Assembly (NCBI GenBank): GCA_013365325.1
Contig: JABVXV010000081.1
Location: 1-64,000 of the forward strand
Origin: Dipetalonema caudispina
Lineage: Eukaryota > Nematoda > Chromadorea > Rhabditida > Onchocercidae
Direction: 5' to 3'
DNA: 64,000 nt
The first letter of the stretch is position 1. Every line of letters starts with the position of its first letter. The translations under genes were made by a program, and so were the position numbers. Shown here piece by piece: positions 25,747-40,302 of the stretch. The notes under the pieces are model-generated. The model saw only the letters and a list, made by a program, of their open reading frames with translations. It made no database searches and was not told the origin of the DNA.

Positions 25747-28700
25747 TCAAACAACCGCCTCCTTGCTTAGGTATAGATGATAAGCAGAGTCGGTTCTACT
25801 CTCATTTCGTATTACCTCGGCTGGTTGACCGGATGCTTGGTACAGTGACCGAGGACCATCTTCCCGGTACGTCTCACGCATGCTAAAAAGAGAAAGAGAG
25901 AAAAGATATGACCTTAATTACAAAGAAAATGAAAAATTTAGAAAATTAGGTGTTAAATTTGTTGACGAAAAAAAATTTCCTTGAAAGTCTCTAAAATATC
26001 TGAAATTTTTTTGACATTAAGCTTTCATCTGACCTTCTCCACATTTCCGAAAATTCTTTGGAATGAAAAAAAGAATTTAAAATGATGCGCGAAAATTTCA
26101 ATATGGGAAAATTACTTCGCTTTTTTCCTTTTCTCGTCATAAGAATTTGCTGTCGGCTTCACTTCTGAAAGTTGAGATGTACACAGTGTCAAAATTTCTT
26201 GTTTTTGAAAAAAATTATTTGAAACTAGTCCAAAGATCAGTCCAATCGAAACTTCAACAATTCTCGAAGGTTGCTAGGTTGAATAGTCCATTGAATCCCG
26301 CTCAGATATTAGGAGGAGAGAATCTTTAACAAAACTGCAAAAAATAATGCAAAATTGGAATTTTCAAGTGAAGCAAATCATTATCTAATTACTGAGGAAT
26401 TATTTAACTCACTTCTGAAACAGAACAAATTCTTTTTAATACAAAATATCATTAACAGCGATAGCGATACACCGAAAATTATCATCATTAACAGTGCCAT
26501 AAGCCAGCTTGGGAATGAACTCATAGCTGCTGAATGACCACCGAATAAAGCACCAAGCGGTACCGTTATACTGCAAAAGAAGTAGTTAAAATTTAACATT
26601 CAATCACTGATTTTAAATTACACTACTGTACCATTTTGAGAAGTAAAATATATTGGAGGTTTTCGAGAGCATTTCAAAATTCCAATTCCAATTATTCAAT
26701 TAACAATAAGCAAAGGAAAATTCCATCCCATTCTTCCTTGCGAATTTGGTTTCAATAAATTACAGAAATTATGAGAAAATGATTGTGGGAAAAAAACTTA
26801 ACTGTTTACTACCATATGTATTCTGGACTTTTAAAACCACTTGTCGATTGGTATCCGAATCAGATACCGGTGAAATGAGTAGTTTTGCCAGATGACAATT
26901 TGGTACGGTGTTATTCTGCGTGGTACTTTCGAATCGGAAATTTTGCCATGTTTGTCCAATTTGTAGCTCATTTTGGTCGACCGAAAAGACAACATCACGG
27001 GGTAACTTAGGCAACGGTTCCGCGCAATAGTGAACCACAACAACCGCACTGTCTGAACTGGGAAGCTGCAAATTTTCTCAATTTTTAAATTTGAATTTTT
27101 AAATTTCCGAATTTAATAATTCAATAGAAACAATGCAACCACAGATAACTATAGCTATGTATACTTGATAATAATCAGAAATTAATGGTGGAATGTGCAT
27201 AGCTTTTAATGCTTATGTTTTTTAAAAAATTTCATTCTAAAAAAATCACATTTAAACAATTATTTTACACAATTTTATATATATGATTGTCGAAAAAAAT
27301 ATCACATTCACTGGTTGTAATAAATATTACAAATGAAAGAGATGAAACCTTTTGAATGGAGGGTAAAGTGTCTGATTGGGTTGGTGGTCCCTGCACTTGT
27401 ACATTCAAATAGGTAGTACCAGGTGAATCAAGTGATGGTGAACATTCCGGAGCACCTTGTGATACAAATGAACAAGCAGCACACCAATATTGTCCCGAAA
27501 ATGTATAATTTGCTATCCGTAATGAGCAAATTGCATTGAGACGCTGAAAGACGAAAAAAAAAAGAATACAAACTTACACTTATATATTGGTATTGAAGTC
27601 TAATTTGAAGTAAAATAAAATAAAATTCAGAAAAAAAGGTCAAAAGATCCATTAGGATTGTTTCAATCATCAGAAAGTGACGGTGTAACTACATATCGAA
27701 AATGTGATCATAAATATCAACCAAAAAATTATTTCCTTTAAGTTATCTACTAACTAGGCTATCCGTAGTTCGGATCACCAAGCATAAGTTGGCCAATGAA
27801 GATAGCAACTTTTCGGCTTGTTTGAAGTAACTTGGGGTACATTTGTTATACTGCATTTTATTCTACGGTATTCATGAACTGCGATAAGATTGCTTAGGAT
27901 TAAAGGTCCAATTTCAAAAATATCTATTGTCGTCCTTCAATTAAATTAATTAATTAGTGAAGTTGGAAAATAACAAACAATATTGGTAGCGTATGCAGCT
28001 TGGCCGCGTTGTTCTAAGGGTACTTCTTGATATTGCCCTTCGAAACCCTGTGGACATGCCGCATCGACTACTTGACCATTTGATTTCCTCAATTTCCAGA
28101 AAACAACCGGTCGTGGATTGCCCTCAACTTGGCATCCTAAGTTAATCTGCTGATTCATATCAATACGATTGCCAGTTTGAAATGGTGCTGCATTTTGCAT
28201 CGTTTGAAAATTATCCTGTACCAATCGAGCTGATGCTGTAAATTTATGAAGGTCATTAATTATTTGCTACGAGTTAACTGAAACCTTCTAATTCACAATT
28301 TTAAGTTTCCAAAATTTGATCGAGAATTCCATATTTTCGAACAATAAATTATACGGAATCTTAAGAATATGAAGTACAACGCCAAAGAATCTCCTCTCTC
28401 CTTCTCCACCTCTCTCTCTCTTCCCATCTTTTCCAATTTCGAATTTGTATTTGATAAAGTCAAGGTTTGGTTTTGATTTAAAAATAAAGCTTACTATACG
28501 GATCAATTTGCACAGCTTGTGAAATGGGCATTTCAACATCCGAAAAAAGACCATTATTAGCAGAACATTGAATTGATTGACCAATCATTTCCGTACCAAT
28601 TGTAATATCGGCACCATTACCACTACAACATACGAATTGAAATTATACGAATTGAAACCATATGAAATTCTATATTGACGTATCGTAAATGGGGAAAAAA

Positions 28701-30848
28701 AATCAAATGTAACCTTTTCAGATCTCAATTAAATTCATTTTTACTTAAATTCGGAAAATTTTAATTTAAAAATATTTATGATTCATCCAAAATTCTTTTA
28801 TCTCAGATTTTTTTAGGATAGAATCCAAATAAATAATAACTGCTAATTAGAAATGAAAAATCAAAAATAAACCTGACAACAACACCATTCTTAAGCCACC
28901 TAAATACCGTAGCTGGTGGATGAGACTGCACCGAGCAACGTAATGTTTTTCGTCGACCACTTTGTTGACATAATCCATCATTAGTACGTATACATTCCAC
29001 GTAAAATCGATAACCCTACAAATAAAATTTTAAAATGCTCGAGATTTAAAGAAATTTTAAAATAACTGTTAAGAAAAAAAGTTAACGGTTTTCTAGACAC
29101 AAAACACTTTCTTTTTTTTTTTGGAAGAAAAAAAAGTACTGACCGAATGAAAAATATCACCTGACTAGCAATTAGTATTGGTCCTTGACCTGATGTATCA
29201 ACTACATGTGGTTGTTTCAAATATCGTACATCAATTATAGCTGGAGCTGAATCAATGGTACCACCATTAAGCGCTGCTTGACACATTATTGTTGCACCTG
29301 TCCAATTTGTGTTTACTGCTATACCACGCAATGCTACAGTCTAGAAAATGTTTTAAAACTAGAATGGAACAAGTTAGAATCGAATATTGAAAAGCTAAAC
29401 ATCAGTAGGTAAATTCACATAATGGGATTGATCTACCTATCAGTGGAAAAATTCGTAAAAAAAAAAGAAAAGATTACAACTACTGGCAATGTGTTATTTC
29501 ATCTCGAAAATTTGCAAGTTGACTTTCCAAAAAGATCAAGTGTCAGCAAGATCTCAGAGGAAATTTAATCAGCAAGCAAACTTCAATTTTCCCGTATTAG
29601 TTGCTCGAAAGTGAAATGTTTAGATTTACACGACAGATAACTTTCCGAAATTCTACTGAAATGAGGTAAAAGTGGTAATTATCAAAATTCAATCCGTAGT
29701 AATCACAATAATCTTGTGTCCTTTCAAAAGGTCTTTGACCGATGGAATACACTAATGAAATTACAGTTCATGTCAATTAAGAACAAAGAATTTAGTCTTT
29801 TCAAATAATCTTACAAAACATTAAATAATATCAAGATTAAGATCGGAAAAAAAAAAGAACAAAAAGCAAACTACAGTTAACACAATAATAAGAGGAATAT
29901 GTAAATAAATTTGACCCAATGACTCGATGTATAATTTGAATTCGAGGTCAACATGATGAATAAGATTTGATGTTATTCCATCGTCTAATAGCTAATTTCC
30001 TGTAGCCTTGGCTCAAGTAATTCAAAGATTTGAATCATGAAATTTTGCGGGTTTCACAAGTGTCCCAATCAATAATATCAATCATTATATTCAATTAATT
30101 TCACAATAAATAAAACAGGATAAAACGTGTGTAAAGCGGGTTAATAAAAGGTAAAAAAAAAAATGAAAGCAAAGACAAAAAAAAAAATTTACAGGAAATC
30201 CAGCGCTGCGTGTAAGATCTTGAGCACTACTGAGAACATTAACCATATCCGTGATGTTCTTCTGATAACAATCAACACAAACAAAACGTAACTGTGATAC
30301 AGGTGCTTCGGATACGCAATAAATAGTTTCCTGAAGAACAACTGAATGTTTTTTTTTTTTTCCTTCATTAAATTAGATGAGGACACAATTTGAAAATTTG
30401 GGTTTTTTAAAAAATTTCCATGCAAATCATCAGTTGAGAAATAAATTATAAAACTTTGATAAACTGCGCCAAAAGTTTTCAAAAAATTTTCAATTGGTAT
30501 AAAAAGTTTGACGAAAATTTTTGTATATAACCTTAGTAGCAGTTCCTAACATTGTCCAAACAATTTGATTCAGCTGTTGCGCATTTGGTACTGGAAATGG
30601 CATATCGGAGATCTTTACTTTAATTCCGCCACCTTGAGCTACTTGACCTAAGAATGTGATTTTATTACGTGGTTTAAATTTCAATTTTGTAAACATTTGC
30701 AAACATTTTGATGAAATACAAATTTCTTCCTAAATAAAATTTTGTTATTTTTGGTTTGTTCATTTTTTTGAACAGAATTATTTGAAAATTAAATTTTCAA
30801 AATTGTTACCAATCTGTAGTTTAGCATGATTGAGGAAGCATGACAAAC
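25747..30848 (-). CDS. Immunoglobulin-superfamily single-pass receptor, 5' end incomplete
   Basis: Likely cell-surface adhesion/recognition protein. Twelve exons join in phase on the minus strand: 30848-30810, 30647-30532, 30330-30193, 29340-29161, 29015-28873, 28622-28495, 28235-27979, 27543-27349, 27065-26803, 26570-26413, 26164-26116, 25882-25747 (stop TGA). They encode 599 aa plus an unresolved N-terminus. Ig hallmarks: TIMCQAALN; then RCSVQSHPPATVFRWLKNG with IQCSANNG; then LGCQVEGNPRPVVFWKL with SGQYWCAAC; then a last domain closing NTYGSKHITV. N-glycosylation sequons NIT, NWT and NYT are visible. A membrane segment (WLMALLMMIIFGVSLSLLMI) is followed by a basic stop-transfer stretch (KKNLFCFRK) and a cytoplasmic tail of about 70 residues ending EAVV, possibly a PDZ ligand. 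The donor after KVQNTYGSK was chosen as GTTAAG because it alone keeps phase. The orthologue is not recognised. The general build resembles neuronal/epithelial IgCAMs. Confidence 0.8.
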
Positions 30849-33332
30849 CTGAGATCGGTTGAAAGATAAAAATGATAAACAGGTAAGGTCGATTCAAGAT
30901 AATGCTCAATATTAACATCATCATCTTCATCATCATCATCATCATCACCGTTATTAACGTCGTTATTAACGGAAGAAAAGGAAAAAGTAAAGCGGCAAAG
31001 TAAAGGAACGAACGCCAGCTATAATTGGTTTTGCTGTCGTACAGCTGTAATATCAATAAAATTTGAGCATTATTAAATTAACATTCCGATTTACGCAATT
31101 TCATCGTTCAAAATTCAAACTTTAACATATTTGATCTTAATTAAACTTCTTACCGAATTATAATTCGGAGATTATTTTTATAAGTAAGCAGTCGTTTTTT
31201 GATGTTGCAAAAATTAGGTTTTAGAAGTAAAATGAGAGGAACAAAACAAAGAGATATGAAGAGAAAGAGAAAGAGAAAGAGAAATGGATGAACCTGAAAA
31301 TTCTGGAATTGGTATCAATCTTCTGAGGTTATTATTGGTAATGTTGACGATGGGATTTTCAACGGATGATTTTGGGAATGTGCCGATTGTTATCAGCAAA
31401 AGTTGATGATTTCAGAAGCAATCGTAATCAATTCACCTGGTTTATCATTGTAAAATTTTGATGAGTCATTAATTTTATGAAATTAATGGTGCACATTTTG
31501 TTACTGTCTATCTATAATCTTTTCCCTCTTCCCTCTTCTTCCTCCTCCATCTCCTCTTCCTTTTTCTTTTCTTCCTAAATTTGTCCTGTCATTTTTTTTT
31601 TTTTTTTTAAATCGTCATCAAAATTCACTGAAGCATATATGTTAATGAAAAGGAAAAGATAAGGAAATCCATAACTAGTTTGAAAAATAACTAATTTAAA
31701 AGAAAGGAGCTGAAAAAAAAAAAAATGAAAGAAAATTGCTTTTTAATCCTTTTCAATATCACTAATGATTAATCCTGGAATAATGATTTTCAAAAATTTT
31801 TTCATCTTTTTCTTTTCAGTTTTTATTAAGACTGAAGGAAAAGGGTAAATGATTGTAAGTAAATAGAGCTGAGAAAAAGGAAATAATTCTCTTAATGTTA
31901 TTTCAAGTTGAAATTTAAATTTCAAGCAAAAGCAATAACCAAAAAAATTGTGGTGAAGCAACGCATGTCCAACATACGTACACGTAATTACTTATACCAT
32001 TACGTATTTTCAATTATTTTACAAGTCATTTTATCATCAAACATACTACTTTCAAAATGAGAGAAAAGAAAATCCTAAATTCCAAACTATTTGACAGATA
32101 CAAATATAAATATCGGAAGAGATTTGATTGAGAATTCCGATATATCGAGTGAGATATCAATATTGATCTCTCAGAGCGGTTCTCCCGCTTACCGCGTTTT
32201 ATTTATGGATTGATTCCCTTGGATAAGTTTATTTAGAAATATATTTTGAAATACTAAAAGATTGATAATTTAGAGGAGGACATTTTATACGAAATGTGAA
32301 ATGATTTGAATAAAGGAAGGAAGGAAGGAAAGAGAAGAAAGATAGGAACAGCAGGAAAGAATGGAAAAGCGAGGGAGGACGAAGAATAATAATAAAAGGA
32401 GGGAGAACCACCAAATACTGGAACAATAGACTCAAAAGTGGTGGACACTTCCTGACCAAATGACCCTTAAGGAATTCCGAAGGTCATTTAGAGAGAAAAA
32501 CATAACATACAGACTTATGGATAATAATAACGGATAGGATCAAACGATCTTTTAAGAATTTTCCGTTACAATATCAAGCGTTCGCATTCATTTATGGCGT
32601 TTATTGATTAATTTAATGATAAAAGTATTGAAAACATTTAGGTTCGTAGAAATTCAATACGTATAGGTATTCAGCAAGTAAGTAAGGTAAGATCGAAAAC
32701 AGTAATTTCAACAAATTAAAATTGGAAATAATTATGATGATTCATTGGATCATGTAACATTAGTATGAATTATGCAGAAAAAAAAAAAAAAAAAGAAAAT
32801 GCTGAAAAAAAAAAGTATAATAATAACTCGTTTAAGAAAGATAATCGAGTTAAAACATAAAACGATTTAAATATACTAACAGATGAAAACTAATCAAATA
32901 TTCGGAATAAATAAGTCAACAAAATGGATGGAAGGATTTTTCGAAAAAAAAAAAAAAATGAAAATGATAAAAAAATAAAAAAGTTTAAAACGTTGAAACA
33001 ATTCAAGTTTAATAGTAGCCAATAGGATATGATGCGCAAATGGAGACAAATTTACTACCTGTGTGTGTATGTGTATGTGTATGTGTGTGTATGTGTATAT
33101 GTATGTGTGTGTGTTGTGTATCATGTGTCGGTTGGTCTGTCTATCTATAAATTACAATATTTTCAACTGATAAATACAGAAATAGTGAAAATTTGGTTAG
33201 ATTAAAATGTTTGGTAAAAGGTATGAAGAGAAATGTAGTAGGATGAACAGGGTAGAAAATTGTAAGATGGAAAAGGGTCAAATTATTGCACAAGTGAAGA
33301 AAGAGAAAGAGAGAGAGAGAGCTACATCTTAC

Positions 33333-33430
33333 CTGTTTGACACAAACAATGTCTACGACTACAACCGTAGTGTAAAGGTTTGTAAGCGACAAGCCGGACC
33401 AGATGATAATGCTGGTCAACGATGACCTTC
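33333..33430 (-). other. Candidate upstream exon of the IgSF gene
   Basis: On the minus strand a strong donor (ACAG followed by GTAAGA) ends a block at 33333. In one frame it leaves one base, exactly the phase needed to enter the first confident exon at 30848. That frame ends HCLCQT. A different frame of the same block starts MTSIIIWSG and is hydrophobic, but would not keep phase. No reliable acceptor or start codon was found for it, so this is only a candidate. Confidence 0.2.
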
Positions 33431-33450
33431 AAACACAGAAATACTACAGT

Positions 33451-33545
33451 CACACAAATACACATACACACACATACACATACACCCACATACACACACA
33501 TACACTCACATACACATACACATATATATATATATACATATATAA
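33451..33545. repeat. CA-rich microsatellite with TA block
   Basis: Impure (CACATA)n repeat followed by a short TA run. It gives His/Thr-rich and Cys/Val-rich spurious frames. Confidence 0.9.
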
Positions 33546-35890
33546 AACGTAGACAAACACATACAATGACATACACAACAAACATTTGTACATCTAAACA
33601 TAACCGATCGGTAAGTTTAGAAGCAAAAAGAAAAGGAGGACCAATTGATTGATGAAAGACAAAATAATTCATGCTTGATTTCTTACCTGCCCACTATAAT
33701 ATGATGAGCTTCTTAAATCTCAATCAGTAATATCATCATTTCCATCTCTATCATTATCATCACTACCTGTATCATCTTCAACATTTTCATCATCTTCTTA
33801 ACCATCATCATTTACCATCTTCTATACTATTTCGTATCTTATCTGCTACATATTAATGGTGACCAATCTATTTGGCCATCTCATACCGCTACTCATATCT
33901 TCTATCCCAATCTGTAGTATATTTCCTAACTTATAATTCCTTTTATCAAAGCAAAAACAAAGAAAGAAAAAAAAAAAGAAATGGGTAACCGAATTACTTA
34001 ATTTTTGAAGTCTATTAAACTTAAGATATACATGTCTAGAAGGAAAAATGTATAAAAATACAAATGGAACGAACAAAACAAAATTTTTACAAATTTCAAA
34101 CCAAAAAAAAAAAAAAGAAAGAAAAATATACATATATATATATGGGAAGTGATATTATGGAGTTGAAAAAAGGTTTAAGTTTTTTTCCCTCATCCACTTC
34201 ACCCATGGTTGGATAAATGAGACAGGTATTTGTTGTGATAATGAAAATGAATGTATTCGAAATGATGAAGATTGTGATGAATTGATGATAAACTTCTATT
34301 TATTAAATTATCGGTATCTAGTACCGGTAAATCTCACATATACGGGATGAGTTACTTAAGCGTTTTACTCTTGAAAAAGTTTTTTTTTTTTTTTCAGAAC
34401 ATACGATATAAGAAAAATAAACAAAAGATATTGTTATTCTTTTAAATCTACGGAAAAAGAGAGAGAGGAAAAAAAAGGTTAAAAGACAAGTCGTTGGAAA
34501 TTTCGAAAATTTAAATCACAGATTAGATGAATAAACGTTTCGCATTTTGAACAGTTGAAATTCATTATTTTTGGAACTATTTTCACAAGTAAATTAATCA
34601 TTCCACGCATAGGTTAAGCATAATTTATTTCCTTATTTCTTGCCATTATTCCGGGTACATTGTCAGATATTTCCGTCGTTCAGTGTAACATCATTTCTTC
34701 ATGATGCTTATGCAATTCCGTATGCCAGATGTAAGTAATCGTATGCATCAGTTTTTCCGCAACAAATGATAGTCATCATATCATCAAGTTTAATTTATCT
34801 ATAAATCAACTTTTTTTTGTCATTGCTTTTCACCAAGTTCATAAGCCAATTGGAATCTTTACCATTTTTTTTTTCCGGTTTATTTGTAGCTACACGAAAC
34901 ATATCCTATAATTCCTTAACAAAATATCCATGCGCATCTTGCAAAAAGTAAATGTTCAAATTCGATCTGATCATTCTAATTCTATGGAAAGTAATTTACA
35001 AAATGCATTAACATTTGCAGATTTAACTTTTAAAATATTCATTCGTATTACAAATTGTAAATTCAATTTTTAAAAAAGTTCATATTCATTTACAAAAGAA
35101 ACGACTGTCTTGAATTGCAAAATTCATAAAGGAATAATGAAATAGTTGCTATATATAGCTAAAATAAATAAGTAATAGAAATTGCTTTTTGTAATATTTG
35201 CATTAACAATTTCATTTAGATAGAGAAACAAATGCCACCATAATCCATCATGATGAAAGTTCACTTTCAATAATTCGTTTTTATTTCATTAAAATTGCTA
35301 ATAAATTATATTCAATCAATGAATAATTCGTTGTAACAAAACCTCTTAAATCCATTTACATATGAAGAAATAATGCAGAAAATGTAAAAGTACAAAAAAT
35401 TAAATACAAATTATGAGATTTTGTTACAACGAAATGTCCAATGGGAAAACTAAATGTAACGGCAAAAAAAAAAATAAATAAAGCATAAGAATAACAACAA
35501 ATGTTTTTGATAATAAATGATGAAAAATTTTTGAAAATTTACGAAATTTTGATCTAATAGAAGATTAAAGAATAAAATTCATATAAACATAAAATTTTTA
35601 CTTTTCATCGTCTATCTGTGTTGGTTTTTCTTTTCTTCAAATGAAAAAGTAGAAGGAACTTACGATACTACATTGCGCTACTAATGATGATCTTCAACTA
35701 TTATTTACTTTCATTTGTTTACATTAAATCTTTAAAATCATCATCTTTCACTTCTTGTTCATAGCTCACATATATATATATATAGGCAAACTATGCAGTT
35801 TAGTAAAGAATGAATACTATAGGAATTAGCTTGAAAAGAGGGTAAAATGTAATTTCAAAATTAAATGATTCAATTTATGCCATTTCTTTT

Positions 35891-36072
35891 GACAAATTTT
35901 AACTTTCGCCACGCAATAAAAATTCTCGAATATACTGAATTAAATTTGATTACTTTTTGAAAAAACTACCTAACGAAAAGGATAAAATTTCATTTATCTG
36001 ACGATGACAAATTTTAACTTTCACTGTGCAACGTAAATCTACGAACATATTAAATTAAATCTGATAGTTTGA

Positions 36073-36076
<4 letters not shown>
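35891..36076. repeat. Imperfect direct repeat, two copies of about 70 bp
   Basis: Copies begin at 35891 and 36006, both with GACAAATTTTAACTTTC. They stay alignable through the ATTAAAT...TGAT segment to a poly-A stretch. They differ at scattered positions, so the duplication is old. Confidence 0.7.
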
Positions 36077-36103
<27 letters not shown>

Positions 36104-39100
36104 CCAAAAACCAACTATCAGATCAAGTTTCGAAATTGAGCATGTTTTTTTTTTTACCACTCCAATTATTTGTTTACGCATAACATGTAGATCAAAAATA
36201 TTAAGAAGAGATGGTGATAATATCATTTTTAAATGACAGAAGTTTATCTAAAATATGATTCAAAATGATATGTTAAAAACCGGTATTCTAATGGGATAGG
36301 ATGAATATCTATTATTATATTATCTTAAATAATTTGATTTTATCAGCTACTTCCTGGATCATCATCACATTCAAACTGAAATCACCATACGACATTAATA
36401 ATTTACTTTCATTACACCACCATTAAATCATCATTATCAAAATGTTTACAAGGTGAAAACACATTGACAATATACTTCATCATCATCATAATCATTATTA
36501 TTAAATATTATCATTATCTGAAAATCATCGATTATCAATGGAAAATCTTTTTCTAATTTTTCTTTTTTTTTTTCTAAATTGTTAGCAAAAAAAGTTTACT
36601 TCTAGTTCAAAGCATTTTTCATTGATACAAATAAATTTTTCGTTTCTTTCAGAAGATGGAAAAATTTCGCATAAAAGAAGATATAAAATGGGGATAAATG
36701 TATTTAGAACGCACCAATTAACCCGCCTACCATCAATTTATTTTTTATTAATAAATCATTTTGTTAAGTATATAAGTGTATACGTTTCAAGGTTATGGGC
36801 TTTTTCATTTGTTTCGGGAATGAACCGGATCAATGAAACCTGTACGGATTGAAAATGAAAATTATTAACGTAATTATTTTCCTTGTTCAAGGTTTAGATA
36901 ATGTCATTACTCATACTTCTGTGAATTCTTAAATTCTGCTCATTGTAATTCAAGTCAGAATTTAGCACTCAATGTGAATTTTTTTTTTTTTTTTTTTTTC
37001 ACAAAACTGCCCATTTTAATGCTATTGCTTATCTCAAACGTGCCATCAGCATAGTTTAAAATTTGAAAAATTTTCATCGGCAACAGCACGTCTGGTTATT
37101 GGTTTGCTTATTTGCTACGATTTTAACTTGCATATGTGGAATTTATGTAACAAGAAAACTTGTATCAAATTTTTCTTCTTTGCATAAAATACTACATTCA
37201 AGGTTGATAACTCCTAATAAGATTTCATATATTTAGAAAGATAAAGTGATCAATGGTGCAGATGTACAACAAGGAACAAAAATTTTGGTGGAAAAGACCT
37301 CAATAGCAATTGTATAGGAGGACTAATAGAACCTCCCGAAGAAATCGATTCACTGCTGAGAAGCGGAAATATCCATTCGTGAATTTGCGTTTCTGGAACA
37401 TTTAACCTACAAAAATGAATGGATACTCTCTGAACACCAAACGACATTTAAGATAATCGTTTCAGCATGAAATAGTTGTAATCAATGAAATATCGAAGAC
37501 ATCTAATTAGGATGAAAGTTTTGCAAATTCAGTCGATCTTAAATGCAATCACTTACAATTTTCAGAATAAATCCAAATCGAATATAGCAAAATGAACAAA
37601 ATTAAAATCAAATTGAATAGGTATAAAAAACAAAGTTTACAAATAAACTTTTCGAAGTAAATTAAGGGTAATTTTATGATTTGAAATAAAACATAAGGGA
37701 ACAAAAAGAGCAGTAAAAAGAGCTTAAGAAGTATAAAATTACAGAAATTTACAGATATAGATAGGTATTACAGAAGTGCAAGAGGAGTAACAGGTAAGAC
37801 AAAAGGGAGTGAAAAAAAAAAAAAAAAAAAAAAGTATGAAAATAGGGAAATTTCATGTTTTAAAAAAAAAAAAAAAAAAAAAATTGGATGAGAATGATGG
37901 GATATAACTACTACAACAACTATTTCTACTGCTACAGCTGCTGTCGTTGATGGTAAAATGATAACGTTGATGTGAACATACGAAAAGAAGACGATAGGTT
38001 GATCGTTTCAAAAAAAAAAAAAAGTAACAGAAACCTGCTGACAATATGTCCAACCATGACAACAGAAAATGGTAGATTGTAAGAAACAATGACAATTGCT
38101 CTTTTCTGAGACATACCTACATTCATATATAAAATCAAAACCAAATGACAACTGGAAACTTCACCAAAATGGCGACATATGACGCGAAGATGAAAGAGAG
38201 GAGGGAAAAAGAAAAAGAGGAGAAGAAGAAGACAGAAAAAAAAAAAGAAAAAAAAAGGAGGAACGATGAGAGGACAGTTATAAACTCAGACATCAAATAG
38301 GAAAATCATCACTTCATAATACTATTCCTAAATTTTATCATATGGATGATTTACTGTTTTTTAACCCATCTAAAAATCCTTCATTAAAATTTTTTTAAAA
38401 AAAATTTAACCAAATAACATTTCATAAAAGTGGTGCAATTGACGATTCATGATTATACAACAATTTTCAATAATTTGTAAAATTTGATCGAGATATTAAA
38501 ATTAACAAGAAAACTTTGCAGTAAATTAGAATCAAAAAAATAAAAATAAATAAATCATTCATTTGACAGAGAATAAAATTTAGAGAATTTTGCTTAAATT
38601 AAAAGAATGTTATTTTAAAATGAAAGCAAAAGTCTAGCAAATTTGATTATTTTGGTGATGACGATATTTACAAAGATCCACCCGAATATCATATATGTAA
38701 TCAGCTACCAACTTTCAGATGATCGATTAATAGAGAGCAGATATGATTAAGTTTAATGTCATCTTATGTTGATTTCAACAAAAACTTCTGGACAATTACA
38801 AAAAAAGTTTCATCGAAGAATATCTTTAAATACAGAAATTTTTCAATGTAGATTTCCAGAGATGAAAAAAAAAAAAAAAAAAAAGAGATAAAAAACTTGT
38901 AATCAATGGTTGCCACTGTTTCATTCGTTCAATTTATTGCATCTTGCTCTATAGTTCATTCATTTTTGCATTTGACTAAATTTTTTGTTAAAGCGATGAT
39001 CTGCAACAGATGAAAAATGATTGAAGTATTTAGTTACATGAGAAAGCAATAACTTTAATTTAATTCAACAATATGTTTAATCAAAATGTTACCACTAAAC

Positions 39101-40216
39101 TTAACAAGACTGTTTTTAACACATTTTACAAAATTATAAGCCACAAAATAACAGCGAAGATTTTTTTTTTTAAAAGTGTAGAAATAACTAACAATGGTGT
39201 GGTGTATTAGAAATGAATGAAAATATGAAAATGGAAAAAGTAAAAAAAAAATATAAAAAAAAAAAAAAAAAAACTAAAATTTTCCTAAAAATTACAGATA
39301 TTTGTGATAATTTATCAAACAATTTACAACTACCACACTATTACGATTTGATATGTCAAGGTATCGGGAGCTTAGCCAATGCAATCATTTGTAGACATTC
39401 AGTAAGCTTCATGTGACTTGTTTGTATAGATTTTCTTCAACTTCATGAGAATTTCTTGTTAGTGCTAAAATTCAATTCCGCAACATGCCTAACTTTATCA
39501 TGGAAAAACAATTACCCAATAAGAAAATGAATAAAAGTAAAAAAAAAAAACGAATATATGATGACAATTGGGTGACTATCATTCACTGTTTCCGAGAAAT
39601 TTATGTCTTTTATGCTCAAAATTACATTCATTGTTTTATATTGTTCTGAAAACAATTCCGAAATTGTTCGTCTTTCTTCTATGGATTTAAATTTGAACTT
39701 GGATAAAATATCAGAAGTTAAATATCAGGAAAGAAATTTCGTAAAAAATACGATCAACTAATGAACAACAAAAAGCTTCGTAATCTTCATCATTTTCCAT
39801 CTATCATTCGCATTTATGCCGAAGAGAGAATTTTGACTGAGAAAAGCCAAACTAAATACCTTTATACACTTCGAACAATAGCTTTCGAGTATTTAAAAAA
39901 AAAAAAAAAAAAAAAAAAAACTTACAGTCGTAAAAAATAGAGCAAAATAATCATCAATCTCAATTGACAAATATTCTTATCCACTATTTAAGAAATATTC
40001 CAAACTACTTTGCTTATTAATTAATTCTCTAGTTAGAAAAAAAAAAAAAAGAAAGAAACTATTTGTGGAAATATTGTAATTAAGGAGAAGACAACTGTTT
40101 TTTTTTTTTTTGAAATGAATATCCCAAATTTAGGTATAAAAATCATTTCCTTTTTTAGCCTTAAAAAAAAAAGCAGCGAAAAGAATTGCGAAAATTGATA
40201 GACTACAAAAATGAGT

Positions 40217-40253
<37 letters not shown>

Positions 40254-40258
<5 letters not shown>

Positions 40259-40302
40259 CATACTTTTTTTTTTTTTTTTTTAAAAAAAAAAAGTATGCTT
40301 TT
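40254..40302. repeat. Inverted repeat with hairpin potential
   Basis: The left arm, ending in AAAAGCATAC plus a T run, is mirrored by the right arm, an A run plus GTATGCTTTT. This gives a near-perfect palindrome with stems of about 20 bp. It lies between long poly-T runs in non-coding DNA. Confidence 0.8.
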
